Below, piece after piece: positions 6,820 through 13,852 of a DNA stretch of 13,868 bases; the stretch's first letter is position 1, and the number at the start of each line of letters is the position of its first letter. The stretch lies in assembly GCA_964422415.1 (NCBI GenBank), contig CAYRBI010000164.1, positions 1 through 13,868 on the forward strand. The letters run 5' to 3'. This DNA is from OLB16 sp964422415. Lineage in GTDB: Bacteria; Hinthialibacterota; Hinthialibacteria; OLB16. Position numbers and translations under genes: made by a program. Below the pieces are notes generated by a model, which had not been told where the DNA came from, made no database searches, and worked only from the letters and a program-made list of their open reading frames with translations.

Positions 6820-8091
6820 CTACACCCGGATCTGGCCATCTCCCGACACCACATACTTGCTACAGACCAGATCCGCTAGGCCCATCGGGCCACGGGCGTG
6901 CAATTTGTCGGTGCTGATGCCGATTTCCGCTCCCAGGCCGAATTGTTGGCCATCAGAGAATCGGGTTGAGGCATTCACCAGGACCGTGGCGGAGTCGACC
7001 TCCCGTTGGAAGAGCCGGCCCCGTTCCCAGGAACGGGTGACAATCGTGTCGGTGTGGTGCGAGCCATATTTCTCGATGTGGTCGATGGCGGCCTCCATTG
7101 TGGACATAACATCGATGCTCAGGATGAGATCCAGATACTCGGTCCGCCAATCCTCCTCGATAACCGGCTTGACCTCGAGGCCGGTTCCCGCTACCGCCTG
7201 GCGGACACGGTCCGTACCGCGTAACTCTACTCCGGCGTCAGACAGATGCTTGAGGCACTTGGGCAGAAACGCATTGGCTTCATCCTCATGCACCAGCAGG
7301 GTTTCCGCCGCGTTGCACACGCCGGGACGCTGGACCTTGGCGTTGAAAACAATGGTGTCGGCCATGTCGAGATCGGCGCCACTGTCCACATAGACATGGC
7401 AGATGCCGTCATAATGTTTGATGACCGGGATACGTGATTCCTCAACCACCCGCTCGATCAGGCTCCGTCCACCGCGTGGGATGACCACATCGATGAGATT
7501 GTTAAGCTTAAGCATCGCGCCGACCGCCGCGCGGTCAGTGGTTTCGAGGGTTTGAACCACATCGGGTGTGATCCCCTTGGCCTCGCAGGCCTTGCGGAAT
7601 ACTCCCGCCAGAGCGCGGTTTGAGTGGAAAGCTTCGGAACCACCGCGTAGGAGTGTTGAATTGCCTGCCTTGAAACACAGCGCGGCAGCGTCGATGGTCA
7701 CATTGGGACGTGATTCGTAAATGATGGCGATGACTCCCAGGGGCACCTGCATCTTGGCGATCTCCAGCCCATTGGGACGCCGCCAGGCATGGGTGATCTC
7801 TCCCACTGGATCGGGCAGAGCGGCCACCTCACGCAGCCCCTCAATCATCGATTTGACTGTTTTACCGGAGAGGCTGAGACGGTCCAGCATGGCCGTGGAA
7901 AGTCCCGCCTTGCGTCCCGCCTCTAAATCGATCTCGTTTTCCTGGCGCAGGCTGGCGAGGTCCTCCTCAATCAACTTTGCGCATTCCAGCAAGACCGCGT
8001 TCTTCTCACCTGTTGGGAGACGGCGCGCCACCCGTGAGGCTGTACGAGCTCTCTGCGCGAGAGCTTTCACCGCATCTTTGATATCGACCAT
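6820..8091 (-). CDS. proA: Gamma-glutamyl phosphate reductase (glutamate-5-semialdehyde dehydrogenase)
   Basis: Second step of proline synthesis: NADPH-dependent reduction of gamma-glutamyl phosphate to glutamate 5-semialdehyde in the cytosol. The 423-residue length is normal. Family signatures include VPLGVIAIIYESRPNVT (117-132), KAGNSTLLRGGSEA (141-154), VIPRGGRSLI, HYDGICHVYVD and QRPGVCNAAETLL, with the catalytic Cys at 259. The C-terminal half ends in FGLGAEIGISTDKLHARGPMGL. The start at 8089-8091 is preceded by AAGGAGA. The open frame continues upstream through the palindromic repeat, but that extension does not look like ProA. proB, the kinase that feeds this enzyme, is not in the window. 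Confidence 0.97.
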   Translation of the reverse strand: MVDIKDAVKALAQRARTASRVARRLPTGEKNAVLLECAKLIEEDLASLRQENEIDLEAGRKAGLSTAMLDRLSLSGKTVKSMIEGLREVAALPDPVGEITHAWRRPNGLEIAKMQVPLGVIAIIYESRPNVTIDAAALCFKAGNSTLLRGGSEAFHSNRALAGVFRKACEAKGITPDVVQTLETTDRAAVGAMLKLNNLIDVVIPRGGRSLIERVVEESRIPVIKHYDGICHVYVDSGADLDMADTIVFNAKVQRPGVCNAAETLLVHEDEANAFLPKCLKHLSDAGVELRGTDRVRQAVAGTGLEVKPVIEEDWRTEYLDLILSIDVMSTMEAAIDHIEKYGSHHTDTIVTRSWERGRLFQREVDSATVLVNASTRFSDGQQFGLGAEIGISTDKLHARGPMGLADLVCSKYVVSGDGQIRV

Positions 8092-8142
8092 TGAAACCTT
8101 TCTCCTTGGGACTGGAGCCAACTTGTCTGACGTCCTCATTCC

Positions 8143-8246
8143 TCCCCCCCCCACCCTCCCCCGCCAGGGGGGAGGGAGCAGAAGCACGCTAAAGCGTGAA
8201 CTCCAAACAATTCCCTCTTCTCTGGCGGGGGAGGGTTGGGGGGGGA
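8143..8246. repeat. GC-rich palindromic repeat, copy 2, in the proA leader
   Basis: Arms 8143-8177 and 8212-8246 match as reverse complements at 31 of 35 positions (by eye). The left arm shares with copy 1 (539-665) the block ACCCTCCCCCGCCAGGGG and the GGAGGGAG that follows. The 34 nt loop differs entirely from that of copy 1 and holds its own small palindrome, cacgctaaagcgtg (8185-8198, 6 bp stem). It lies 52 bp upstream of the proA start, so it would be in the proA 5' leader if the promoter is further out, and it lies upstream of the divergent gene at 8405. Confidence 0.9.
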
Positions 8247-8404
8247 GATGGATAAAACCTATTCCATCACATGCTCCGGACCTTATCCAGGATGATGGAG
8301 TTCCTCGATTCTCTTTTCAAGGCATAGAACTGGCACAGGGATTGTATCTATTGAATGGAATCAGTCCTGGGGGGGATGAGTTGAGCCGTTAACAGGGGGA
8401 GATT
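8247..8404. other. Remainder of the 313 bp divergent intergenic region proA / 8405 gene
   Basis: Apart from the palindromic repeat, this stretch and 8092-8142 hold no gene I can support. Both flanking genes diverge from here, so promoters in both directions are expected, but I find no convincing -35/-10 pair. A weak minus-strand option is TTGAAA (8318-8313) with CATCAT (8295-8290) at 17 bp spacing. A strong purine-rich ribosome-binding site (AGGGGGAG, ending 8402) immediately precedes the ATG at 8405. Confidence 0.4.
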
Positions 8405-9646
8405 ATGCAGTTCTACATGAGCTTAGGCCCACTGCCTATGGGGAAAAGTCAGCCGGGAAGGGTATATCTTGCCGGTAGTTCGATTCTGAGAGTACTCCTT
8501 GCCCTCCTGGCCTTGGTATATGCGTACTCCGCCTCTGCCTGGACCTGGTCTGACTTGAACCCATGGAAACGAGTTAAAGAATACCACATCTTCTCACTCA
8601 CCCGGGCGAACCCGATTGGTGTGCGTGTCATGGTGGTCCCTGTGATCGATGATCCGGTTAACGCCGAGATTGTCAGCCGCTTGAGTGGTGAGTTCACCAA
8701 CGCCCTGAGATCCTTCGCCACGGAGGTGTGGTTACTCACCGATCTGCCTGACAACCCCATCAAGACCGGCTTCTATTTCGTGATCCCTGATATACTTGCC
8801 GATTACCGCCTGAAGAACCAACTCTCCATGGCGTCCCTCAATGAGGTTCTCCCCGATTTCCAATGCGATTACATCGCTCTCTTCGAGGTGACGGATTACG
8901 ATAGTTATTGGATCGATGAGGACCTCCAACACCGCGTGGGGGTCCGGGCGGTCTTCTACGATTACGAGACAGGAGCTCCCAAGATCGAGAAATATTCCGA
9001 GGGAGGGCGTGGACGCAGGCTCGAGGAGGGAGCCTTCAGTGAGGCGGAACGGATTGCCGTCAAGGAACTGGTCTCCCAGCTCGAGAAGCCCTTCCGTAAA
9101 TCCATCAAGGAACGCCAGGAGGAGCTTGAACGGCGATACGCCGAGGTCGGAATGCTCGCGGGCAAAGTGGGGGTCAAGAAACTGGCCATCCACCAGCGTG
9201 ACCTATCGATGATGCAAGCCGAGGTCCGCAAGAACCAGGAACTCGCCAGTAAGGCCAAAGCTGAGTACGAACGTCAAACTCAGGAACTGAATTACTGGAA
9301 GCAACAAGCCGAACAGAGTAAAGCCGCGGCAGAGGGTGAGGATGGAAAGGTGAAGACATACTCCAGTAGGAATCCTTGCGGAAGAGTGCTATCTCCTTCG
9401 CAGCCGAATCCACCACGTCTGATGCCAGCACCCTCGGTTCCAGTCCCCACACCGGCTCCGGCACCGCAACCATCTGCCCCAACTCTTCCCGCCGCGCTGA
9501 AAGCGGCTGGCTGGGGGGATATCCCTACCGCTCCGGCTCCACAGGAACCTCCGCTACCCACCGCTACCATGCAAACCAGCACTGTCAAAACCCACTCCAA
9601 TGACCCCTGGGCCCCGATTGAGGTGGACAACCTTCCCGCGAGATAG
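8405..9646 (+). CDS. Unrecognised exported protein: N-terminal alpha/beta domain, coiled coil, proline-rich tail
   Basis: I do not recognise this 413-residue protein. The ATG at 8405 has a good AGGGGGAG ribosome-binding site. Residues about 26-45 form a signal peptide or membrane anchor (SSILRVLLALLALVYAYSASA). Residues about 58-230 look globular: VRVMVVPVIDDPVNAEIVSRL, then FQCDYIALFEVTDYD and VGVRAVFYDYETGAP. That pattern loosely resembles the periplasmic CsgG/LpoB/TolB-N type of fold, which is only a guess. Residues about 231-310 are rich in E, K, Q and R with few prolines and should form a coiled coil. Residues about 331-390 are proline/alanine-rich (PAPSVPVPTPAPAPQPSAP), a likely flexible envelope-spanning linker, and the tail ends NDPWAPIEVDNLPAR. 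There is no lipobox cysteine. The shape suggests a periplasmic or inner-membrane-anchored envelope protein. It converges on csrA with 38 bp between stop codons. Confidence 0.75.
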   Translation: MQFYMSLGPLPMGKSQPGRVYLAGSSILRVLLALLALVYAYSASAWTWSDLNPWKRVKEYHIFSLTRANPIGVRVMVVPVIDDPVNAEIVSRLSGEFTNALRSFATEVWLLTDLPDNPIKTGFYFVIPDILADYRLKNQLSMASLNEVLPDFQCDYIALFEVTDYDSYWIDEDLQHRVGVRAVFYDYETGAPKIEKYSEGGRGRRLEEGAFSEAERIAVKELVSQLEKPFRKSIKERQEELERRYAEVGMLAGKVGVKKLAIHQRDLSMMQAEVRKNQELASKAKAEYERQTQELNYWKQQAEQSKAAAEGEDGKVKTYSSRNPCGRVLSPSQPNPPRLMPAPSVPVPTPAPAPQPSAPTLPAALKAAGWGDIPTAPAPQEPPLPTATMQTSTVKTHSNDPWAPIEVDNLPAR

Positions 9647-9684
9647 AATGGGGGATTGGGGTTATTGGTTATATTTGAAGTAGC

Positions 9685-9936
9685 TCAATCTTCTTTGCGT
9701 GGTAGTTGAGTCTTCCGGAGCGCAGCGGCTAGGCCACTCATCCCGATAGCGGAGGACTTCGCAGCGGCCAGATTTTCCAGGCGGATCGACTCGTAAACCT
9801 CCTTGCGGTGAATCGAAACAGAACGCGGGGCGCTCACCCCGAGTTTGACTTGGTCGCCACGGACATCGACTACAGTGATTTCGATTTCATCGCCGATCAC
9901 GATGACCTCGTCCTTCTTGCGTGAGAGGACCAACAT
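9685..9936 (-). CDS. csrA: CsrA carbon storage / flagellin translation regulator
   Basis: A small RNA-binding dimer that blocks translation by covering GGA motifs near ribosome-binding sites. The 83 residues begin MLVLSRKKDEVIVIGDEIEITVV and carry VKLGVSAPRSVSIHRKEVYE, the canonical RNA-contacting strands with the conserved Arg after AP and the HR-EV motif. The C-terminal tail after about residue 60 (SSAIGMSGLAAALRKTQLPRKED) is longer than in the 61-residue E. coli protein. It starts 4 bp after the fliW stop, so the two are surely co-transcribed. The leader inside the end of fliW has two GGA triplets (CTGGAAGAGCGGAAGGGG) over the ribosome-binding site, so self-repression by CsrA is possible (inference). 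Confidence 0.97.
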   Translation of the reverse strand: MLVLSRKKDEVIVIGDEIEITVVDVRGDQVKLGVSAPRSVSIHRKEVYESIRLENLAAAKSSAIGMSGLAAALRKTQLPRKED

Positions 9937-9940
9937 CGCG

Positions 9941-10426
9941 TTAGTTCCCCTTCCGCTCTTCCAGTTCGGCGCTGTGGTTATCGGCCTCCTGGAGAATGTA
10001 ATGACGTGTATGATAACGATCGGTGAGTAATACGACCTGTTTGCCGATACCCGTGACCGGATTGATGATTAAGGGACCTTGGAGGTTGGCGGTGATTTGA
10101 TTGGGATCCTCCCGGACAACCACTGTCACGAGTACTCGCGCCTGATCCAACTTCTCCAATTCCAACGTACTGACCTCGGATGGTTTGACCTCGACCATAT
10201 AATCCGGCATAAATTCAAGTGGATCGACAACCACGAAACAAAGGTACGGGTCATCGGCCGATTGCATCCACAAAAAAGGAGTGTAGGCGGCTTCTTGGAT
10301 GAAGACATAACGTTTGCGCTCCGCAAAGCCCAGCAGTCCCTCCGGGAAGTTGACAACCTCTTTGCTGGGGATGCGGATTTCACCGAACCGTTCTGTTTTG
10401 ATGACTTCGATGTCAGTATCGGACAT
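9941..10426 (-). CDS. fliW: FliW flagellar assembly factor, CsrA antagonist
   Basis: FliW binds CsrA and relieves its repression of flagellin translation; flagellin in turn titrates FliW. At 161 residues it has typical length. Conserved blocks are VNFPEGLLGFAERKRYVF (25-42), FLWMQSADDPYLCFVVVDP (51-69), the VLVTVVVRED strand and NLQGPLIINPVTGIGKQVVL (114-133). The start at 10424-10426 has AAGGGG eight bases upstream. It is the first gene of the fliW-csrA pair. No flagellin, hook or other motility gene is visible, although in many genomes this pair sits beside flgK, flgL or fliC. Its start codon lies next to or overlaps that of the divergent birA, so any promoter must lie within birA coding sequence. 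Confidence 0.95.
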   Translation of the reverse strand: MSDTDIEVIKTERFGEIRIPSKEVVNFPEGLLGFAERKRYVFIQEAAYTPFLWMQSADDPYLCFVVVDPLEFMPDYMVEVKPSEVSTLELEKLDQARVLVTVVVREDPNQITANLQGPLIINPVTGIGKQVVLLTDRYHTRHYILQEADNHSAELEERKGN

Positions 10427-10430
10427 GGAT

Positions 10431-11291
10431 ATGACCCCTTACCCCTCCTCTCCGGAATCCCGCCAGTCAGAAGGCCCACCTCGCGCCTCTTCTGGAAAGG
10501 CTCTACTACCCCTCGATACAGAAGAGATCCTACCATATATCCCGTCTCAAGGAATCGGTTCAGCCCTTGTAATTCTGGAGGAAATTTCCTCCACTAACAC
10601 ATACCTTCTCAACCTGGCTTTGGCTCAGAGTCCCCATGGGATGGTGGTGGCCGCCGAGAGCCAGACCGCTGGAAAGGGACGGCATGGCCGGTGTTGGCTG
10701 GCGCCTCCCTACCGGAACCTTTCCTTCAGTATTGTGCTCCGTCCCAAGGTCAATCCGGGTGGGTTGGTTACCCTTGCCGCCGCCACCGCTACGGTTCAAG
10801 TCTTGCGTGGTCTCTCTCTCCAGGCTGGAATCAAGTGGCCCAATGATGTGATCGATACCGGCTCTGAGCGCAAACTCTGTGGCATCTTGTGCGAAGCCCG
10901 TCAGGAAACGGATGGTTCCTTACGCTTGGTGCTGGGGATCGGGGTGAATGTGAACCTGGAGGAAGAAGACATTCCGGAAGATCTTCGCGACCGGGCCACC
11001 TCGATCCAAATTCTTCTGGGCCACACGGTGAACCGGAGCGCTCTGCTGGTTTTGTTCTTACGCTCCTTTGGGGCTGTCTGGGACTCGCTGGAAAGGGATG
11101 GTGGCGAGGAGTTGGTCCGTGAGGCACGGCCTCTCTGTGCCACCTTGGGATGCCAGGTGCGGATGGATGCTCATGGTCGGATCATCGAGGGGACAGCGGC
11201 CGATCTGGACCCTAAGGGCCGGTTGGTCCTGCGCCTGCCCAGCGGGGTGCATCAGGTGGTGGAGATTGGGGAAATCCAGCGGGCCTCGAGG
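10431..11291 (+). CDS. birA: Biotin--[acetyl-CoA-carboxylase] ligase, catalytic type without HTH (3' end in gap)
   Basis: Makes biotinyl-AMP and attaches biotin to a lysine of the acetyl-CoA carboxylase carrier protein. Motifs numbered from the ATG at 10431: LEEISSTN (49-56), QTAGKGRHGR (78-87, biotinyl-AMP loop), KWPNDV (135-140), RKLCGILCE with Lys148, and GIGVNVN. A small beta C-terminal domain follows (GTAADLDPKGRLVLRLPSG). There is no N-terminal winged helix, so it should not repress biotin genes as E. coli BirA does. The first roughly 28 residues are low-complexity and lack homologous features. ATG codons at 10410, 10425 and 10431 are all possible, none with a strong ribosome-binding site; 10431 has a GGA seven bases upstream. 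The frame runs into the N run, and only the last few residues are probably missing. Confidence 0.92.
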
Positions 11292-11391
11292 NNNNNNNNN
11301 NNNNNNNNNNNNNNNNNNNNNNNNNNNNNNNNNNNNNNNNNNNNNNNNNNNNNNNNNNNNNNNNNNNNNNNNNNNNNNNNNNNNNNNNNNN
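11292..11391. other. Assembly gap (100 N)
   Basis: Exactly 100 undetermined bases, the conventional placeholder for a scaffold gap of unknown size. It hides the birA stop codon and the region just after the acetyltransferase stop (11393-11395, two bases from the gap). The true distance and any genes between are unknown, so the birA/acetyltransferase adjacency should not be read as real. Confidence 0.98.
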
Positions 11392-11392
11392 C

Positions 11393-12673
11393 TCACCCCG
11401 CTTTCGGCTTTCCCTTCCCATCGTTGACCAAGTGTGTGCCCGCTGGGATCGATTTTCCCTTGGGGATGATGAGGTCGGTCGGATGGTCGTTAACGATCAA
11501 GCATTCCTCACCCACCATGACCCCCTCGCTGAAGACAATCTTCCCCGGTTTACCGCTTTCCGAGATCACGGTCCGGGCTACCACAGCCGCGCGGATCTTG
11601 ACCTTTTCCTTGATCTCGACCATCCCATTGATCTCGGTATTGGCGCCGATTACCGAATGGTCCGCCACCGAGACTGGGCCATAAATCCCCACATCGGTTC
11701 CAATGAGTACAAAGTCGCCGATAGTTGGGTGGCGTGGCTTCACCTTGTCAGTGATTCCGCCCAACGTGCAGGGGTAGATCACGCAACCGACTCCGATGCT
11801 ACCAGTCTGGCCAGTGGTGATCCCCCGGTGCGGATGCTCCAGGAAGTTGGCATCGCCGATGACCGTTTCCGGATGAAGATCGGTTTGATAGATGGAAGCA
11901 GCCTGCAGGGAAATGAGGCGTGGCAGGATCGGTACCGGGATTGCTGTTCCTCGCCCCTCGCTGAACTCGCCCCCCACCGCAAGAGTATGGGCCATATCAT
12001 GCATGAGCAAGGCCCGCCAGCCTGGGTAAGCGTGCTCAATCAACCTTTGTTGATATTCATAAGCATATCCAAAGCCCCACCGGTCTAGGCAATCACGGTA
12101 CAGATTGGGATCCCGGTTCTGGATGGCATGGTCGATCGCGGCGATCAAGTAAAGACGGCCGAGTTCCTCCCGGTGCTTCTCATTACGGAGGACAAAGGAA
12201 TCCCACAACGCCGGGTCTTTGCGTGAGGCGAAGATGTTCCATTGGCTGCGTTTACGGAATGAGGGTAGTTGGGAAACCAGATGGAGCGCTGCCAGTCCTG
12301 AGTACTCCGCGCATTGGGATTCTTCGAACTCCAACCGGTAGAAACTCTGGAGTACCGCATAGAGACACTCCGTAATCTGTGTGAGTGCTCCCTTTAGATC
12401 GGCGCCAGACTCCGCAGTGTCGGTGGCGGTCATGAACACACCTGGAACTACCATCTCCTGCATGGCATTGATCACTTTTCCCACGATCGACCAGGTGGCG
12501 GTTCCAGTTCCCACGCATGAAACCGTCTCCTCATGTGAGGGTGGACAAAAGGTGAAGCGCTCCAGGTCGGCGGGGGTGTAGCTCTCACGCAGGTGGTTCA
12601 GCGAGCCTTCGAGCGTTTCCTTCCGCAAGGATTCCAACGATGGGGGAAAGGGTGTGGTCATCGAGTTTTTCAT
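11393..12673 (-). CDS. Serine O-acetyltransferase-like left-handed beta-helix protein with long N-terminal region
   Basis: Likely makes O-acetylserine from serine and acetyl-CoA for cysteine synthesis. The hexapeptide-repeat part starts near residue 262. TDLHPETVIGDANFLEHPHRG parallels the CysE segment DIHP...LDHATG, placing the catalytic Asp and His at 265 and 280, with Glu279 where CysE has Asp157 (alignment by eye). Then come YPCTLGGITDKVKPRHPTIGDFVLIGT and GPVSVADHSVIGANTEI. At 426 residues it is far longer than typical CysE (about 170-320). Residues 1-255 are helical-looking without clear family motifs, and the C-terminus has about 60 further residues. The ATG at 12673 has TGGGG upstream; ATG 12661 is a weaker alternative. 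The dehydrogenase-like gene diverges from it. Serine acetyltransferase is the best call, but another hexapeptide acyltransferase is possible. Confidence 0.75.
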   Translation of the reverse strand: MKNSMTTPFPPSLESLRKETLEGSLNHLRESYTPADLERFTFCPPSHEETVSCVGTGTATWSIVGKVINAMQEMVVPGVFMTATDTAESGADLKGALTQITECLYAVLQSFYRLEFEESQCAEYSGLAALHLVSQLPSFRKRSQWNIFASRKDPALWDSFVLRNEKHREELGRLYLIAAIDHAIQNRDPNLYRDCLDRWGFGYAYEYQQRLIEHAYPGWRALLMHDMAHTLAVGGEFSEGRGTAIPVPILPRLISLQAASIYQTDLHPETVIGDANFLEHPHRGITTGQTGSIGVGCVIYPCTLGGITDKVKPRHPTIGDFVLIGTDVGIYGPVSVADHSVIGANTEINGMVEIKEKVKIRAAVVARTVISESGKPGKIVFSEGVMVGEECLIVNDHPTDLIIPKGKSIPAGTHLVNDGKGKPKAG

Positions 12674-12702
12674 GGCAGACCCCAGATCGAGATGAGTAAT
12701 GT

Positions 12703-12731
12703 GTTATATGAAGTTATGGTGGCAGTATCCA
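12703..12731 (-). promoter_or_regulatory. Candidate promoter of the acetyltransferase gene
   Basis: On the minus strand TGGATA (12731-12726) and TATAAC (12708-12703) are separated by 17 bp and end 29 bp before the start codon at 12673, which would give a leader of roughly 20-25 nt. Found by eye; the -10 matches five of six consensus bases. Confidence 0.4.
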
Positions 12732-12788
12732 CATCCTTATGCCTTCTGGTCAAGGGCGCTTGGCTGTCATGAGCCAAACACATTCGGC

Positions 12789-12817
12789 TTCAGTCCACCG
12801 GTAGTTCAGGCTATGAT
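12789..12817 (+). promoter_or_regulatory. Candidate promoter of the dehydrogenase gene
   Basis: A near-perfect -10, TATGAT (12812-12817), follows a weak -35, TTCAGT (12789-12794), by 17 bp. A T6 tract (12819-12824) and a T10 tract (12828-12837) come next, within the expected leader. The GGGAGG ribosome-binding site is at 12839-12844. Confidence 0.35.
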
Positions 12818-12854
12818 GTTTTTTCAATTTTTTTTTTCGGGAGGCACTTCACCC

Positions 12855-13817
12855 GTGACCAAGATTCTTGTCACCACCACATCCTTTCAAGATACCCCCG
12901 GCGAGCATCATGACATGCTGAACTCTCAGGGATATGAGATCACCCGCGAAAGAGGTCCTCTCCCCGAGGAACGTATGCTGGACCTCGTGGGCGGATTCGA
13001 TGGCATCCTATGCGGCGATGATGCCTTCACCCGCAAGGTACTTGAGAAGTGCCGTCCGAGGCTCAAGGTTCTCAGCAAGTATGGGATCGGAGTGGACAAG
13101 ATCGATCTTCAAGCCGCTACTGATTTTCGAATTCCAGTTACCTACTGTCCGGGTGTGAATCATACTACAGTGGCCGAGCACAGCTTTGGTCTGATGCTTT
13201 CGCTCTACCGTCAAATCACACAGCAGAACGCCCTGGTTCACCAGGGGCAATGGAAGCGGATGACCGGCCATGAGCTCATGGGCAAGACTCTGGGCATTCT
13301 CGGTCTGGGACGCATCGGCAAGGAGGTTGCCAAGCGTGCCCGCGCCTTCGAGATGAAGGTGATTGGTTTTGATCCCTATTGGGATGAGGCTTTCGCCAGT
13401 CAGTATGCGGTCACACGCCGTGAAACCGCCGATGAGATTCTCAAGGAGGCGGACATTCTAGCCATGCACATGAACCTGACCTCCGAGAATCGTGGATTCC
13501 TCAATGCCGCGCGCTTGGCCACCATGAAAAAGGAAGCCATCGTCATCAACACCTCGCGCGGCGCTCTGGTTGACCAAGCTGCTGTTGCCGAAGCGGTCAA
13601 GAACGGTCAGATCGCTGGATATGGCGCCGATGTGGTTGAGCCGGAACCGATCGCTCCCGATAATCCACTCATCGGTGTTCCCAACATCGTCCTCACCCCC
13701 CATATCGGTTCACGGACTTATGAGAGTGTGGTGCGTCAAGCCACCATGGCGGTACAAAACCTGATCCGTGTGCTGAATGGGGAGGAACCGCTTGCCCAGG
13801 CCAATACCTTCAAATAA
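12855..13817 (+). CDS. D-2-hydroxyacid dehydrogenase, phosphoglycerate dehydrogenase-like
   Basis: NAD-dependent oxidoreductase of the D-isomer 2-hydroxyacid family, 320 residues from a GTG start chosen because GGGAGG lies ten bases upstream and TKILVTTTSF is the expected first strand. Motifs: KYGIGVDKIDL (75-85), the Rossmann loop GLGRIG (150-155) with FDPY after the second strand (Asp173 favours NAD), then catalytic Arg235 in NTSRGALVD, Glu264 in VEPEPI and His283 in TPHIGS. There is no C-terminal ACT domain, unlike E. coli SerA, so serine feedback through that domain is not expected. Phosphoglycerate dehydrogenase is the likely activity given the divergent serine acetyltransferase-like gene, but glyoxylate/hydroxypyruvate or other 2-hydroxyacid reductases of this length cannot be excluded. 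Extending the frame to the ATG at 12699 adds 52 residues that resemble no family member. Confidence 0.88.
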   Translation: MTKILVTTTSFQDTPGEHHDMLNSQGYEITRERGPLPEERMLDLVGGFDGILCGDDAFTRKVLEKCRPRLKVLSKYGIGVDKIDLQAATDFRIPVTYCPGVNHTTVAEHSFGLMLSLYRQITQQNALVHQGQWKRMTGHELMGKTLGILGLGRIGKEVAKRARAFEMKVIGFDPYWDEAFASQYAVTRRETADEILKEADILAMHMNLTSENRGFLNAARLATMKKEAIVINTSRGALVDQAAVAEAVKNGQIAGYGADVVEPEPIAPDNPLIGVPNIVLTPHIGSRTYESVVRQATMAVQNLIRVLNGEEPLAQANTFK

Positions 13818-13852
13818 CTGGGACAAGACAAGTCTCCTCATCCCGGTCTATT
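13818..13852 (+). terminator. Possible terminator after the dehydrogenase gene
   Basis: Immediately after the stop, CTGGGA (13818-13823) can pair with TCCCGG (13841-13846, one G-T pair), with an inner AGAC/GTCT stem (13826-13829 with 13832-13835). A modestly T-rich stretch follows. The stem is interrupted, so support is limited. Confidence 0.35.

Noticed and set aside
8092..8187. 32-residue N-terminal extension of ProA
   Set aside because: It translates the palindromic repeat (PPPWRGRVGGGG), and a proper ribosome-binding site precedes the internal ATG at 8091.
7721..8392. Open + frame over the start of proA and the palindromic repeat
   Set aside because: Antisense to conserved ProA motifs, and its latter part is translation of the repeat.
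11292..11684. Continuation of the birA frame across the N run
   Set aside because: The frame is open only because undetermined bases contain no stops. Sequence after the gap on the + strand is antisense to the acetyltransferase gene.
11432..12088. Open + frame opposite the acetyltransferase gene
   Set aside because: Overlaps the beta-helix core on the other strand, which carries recognisable hexapeptide and catalytic motifs.
12699..12854. 52-residue N-terminal extension of the dehydrogenase
   Set aside because: Covers the promoter-like region and T tracts, with no family similarity. GTG at 12855 has GGGAGG and starts the expected first strand.
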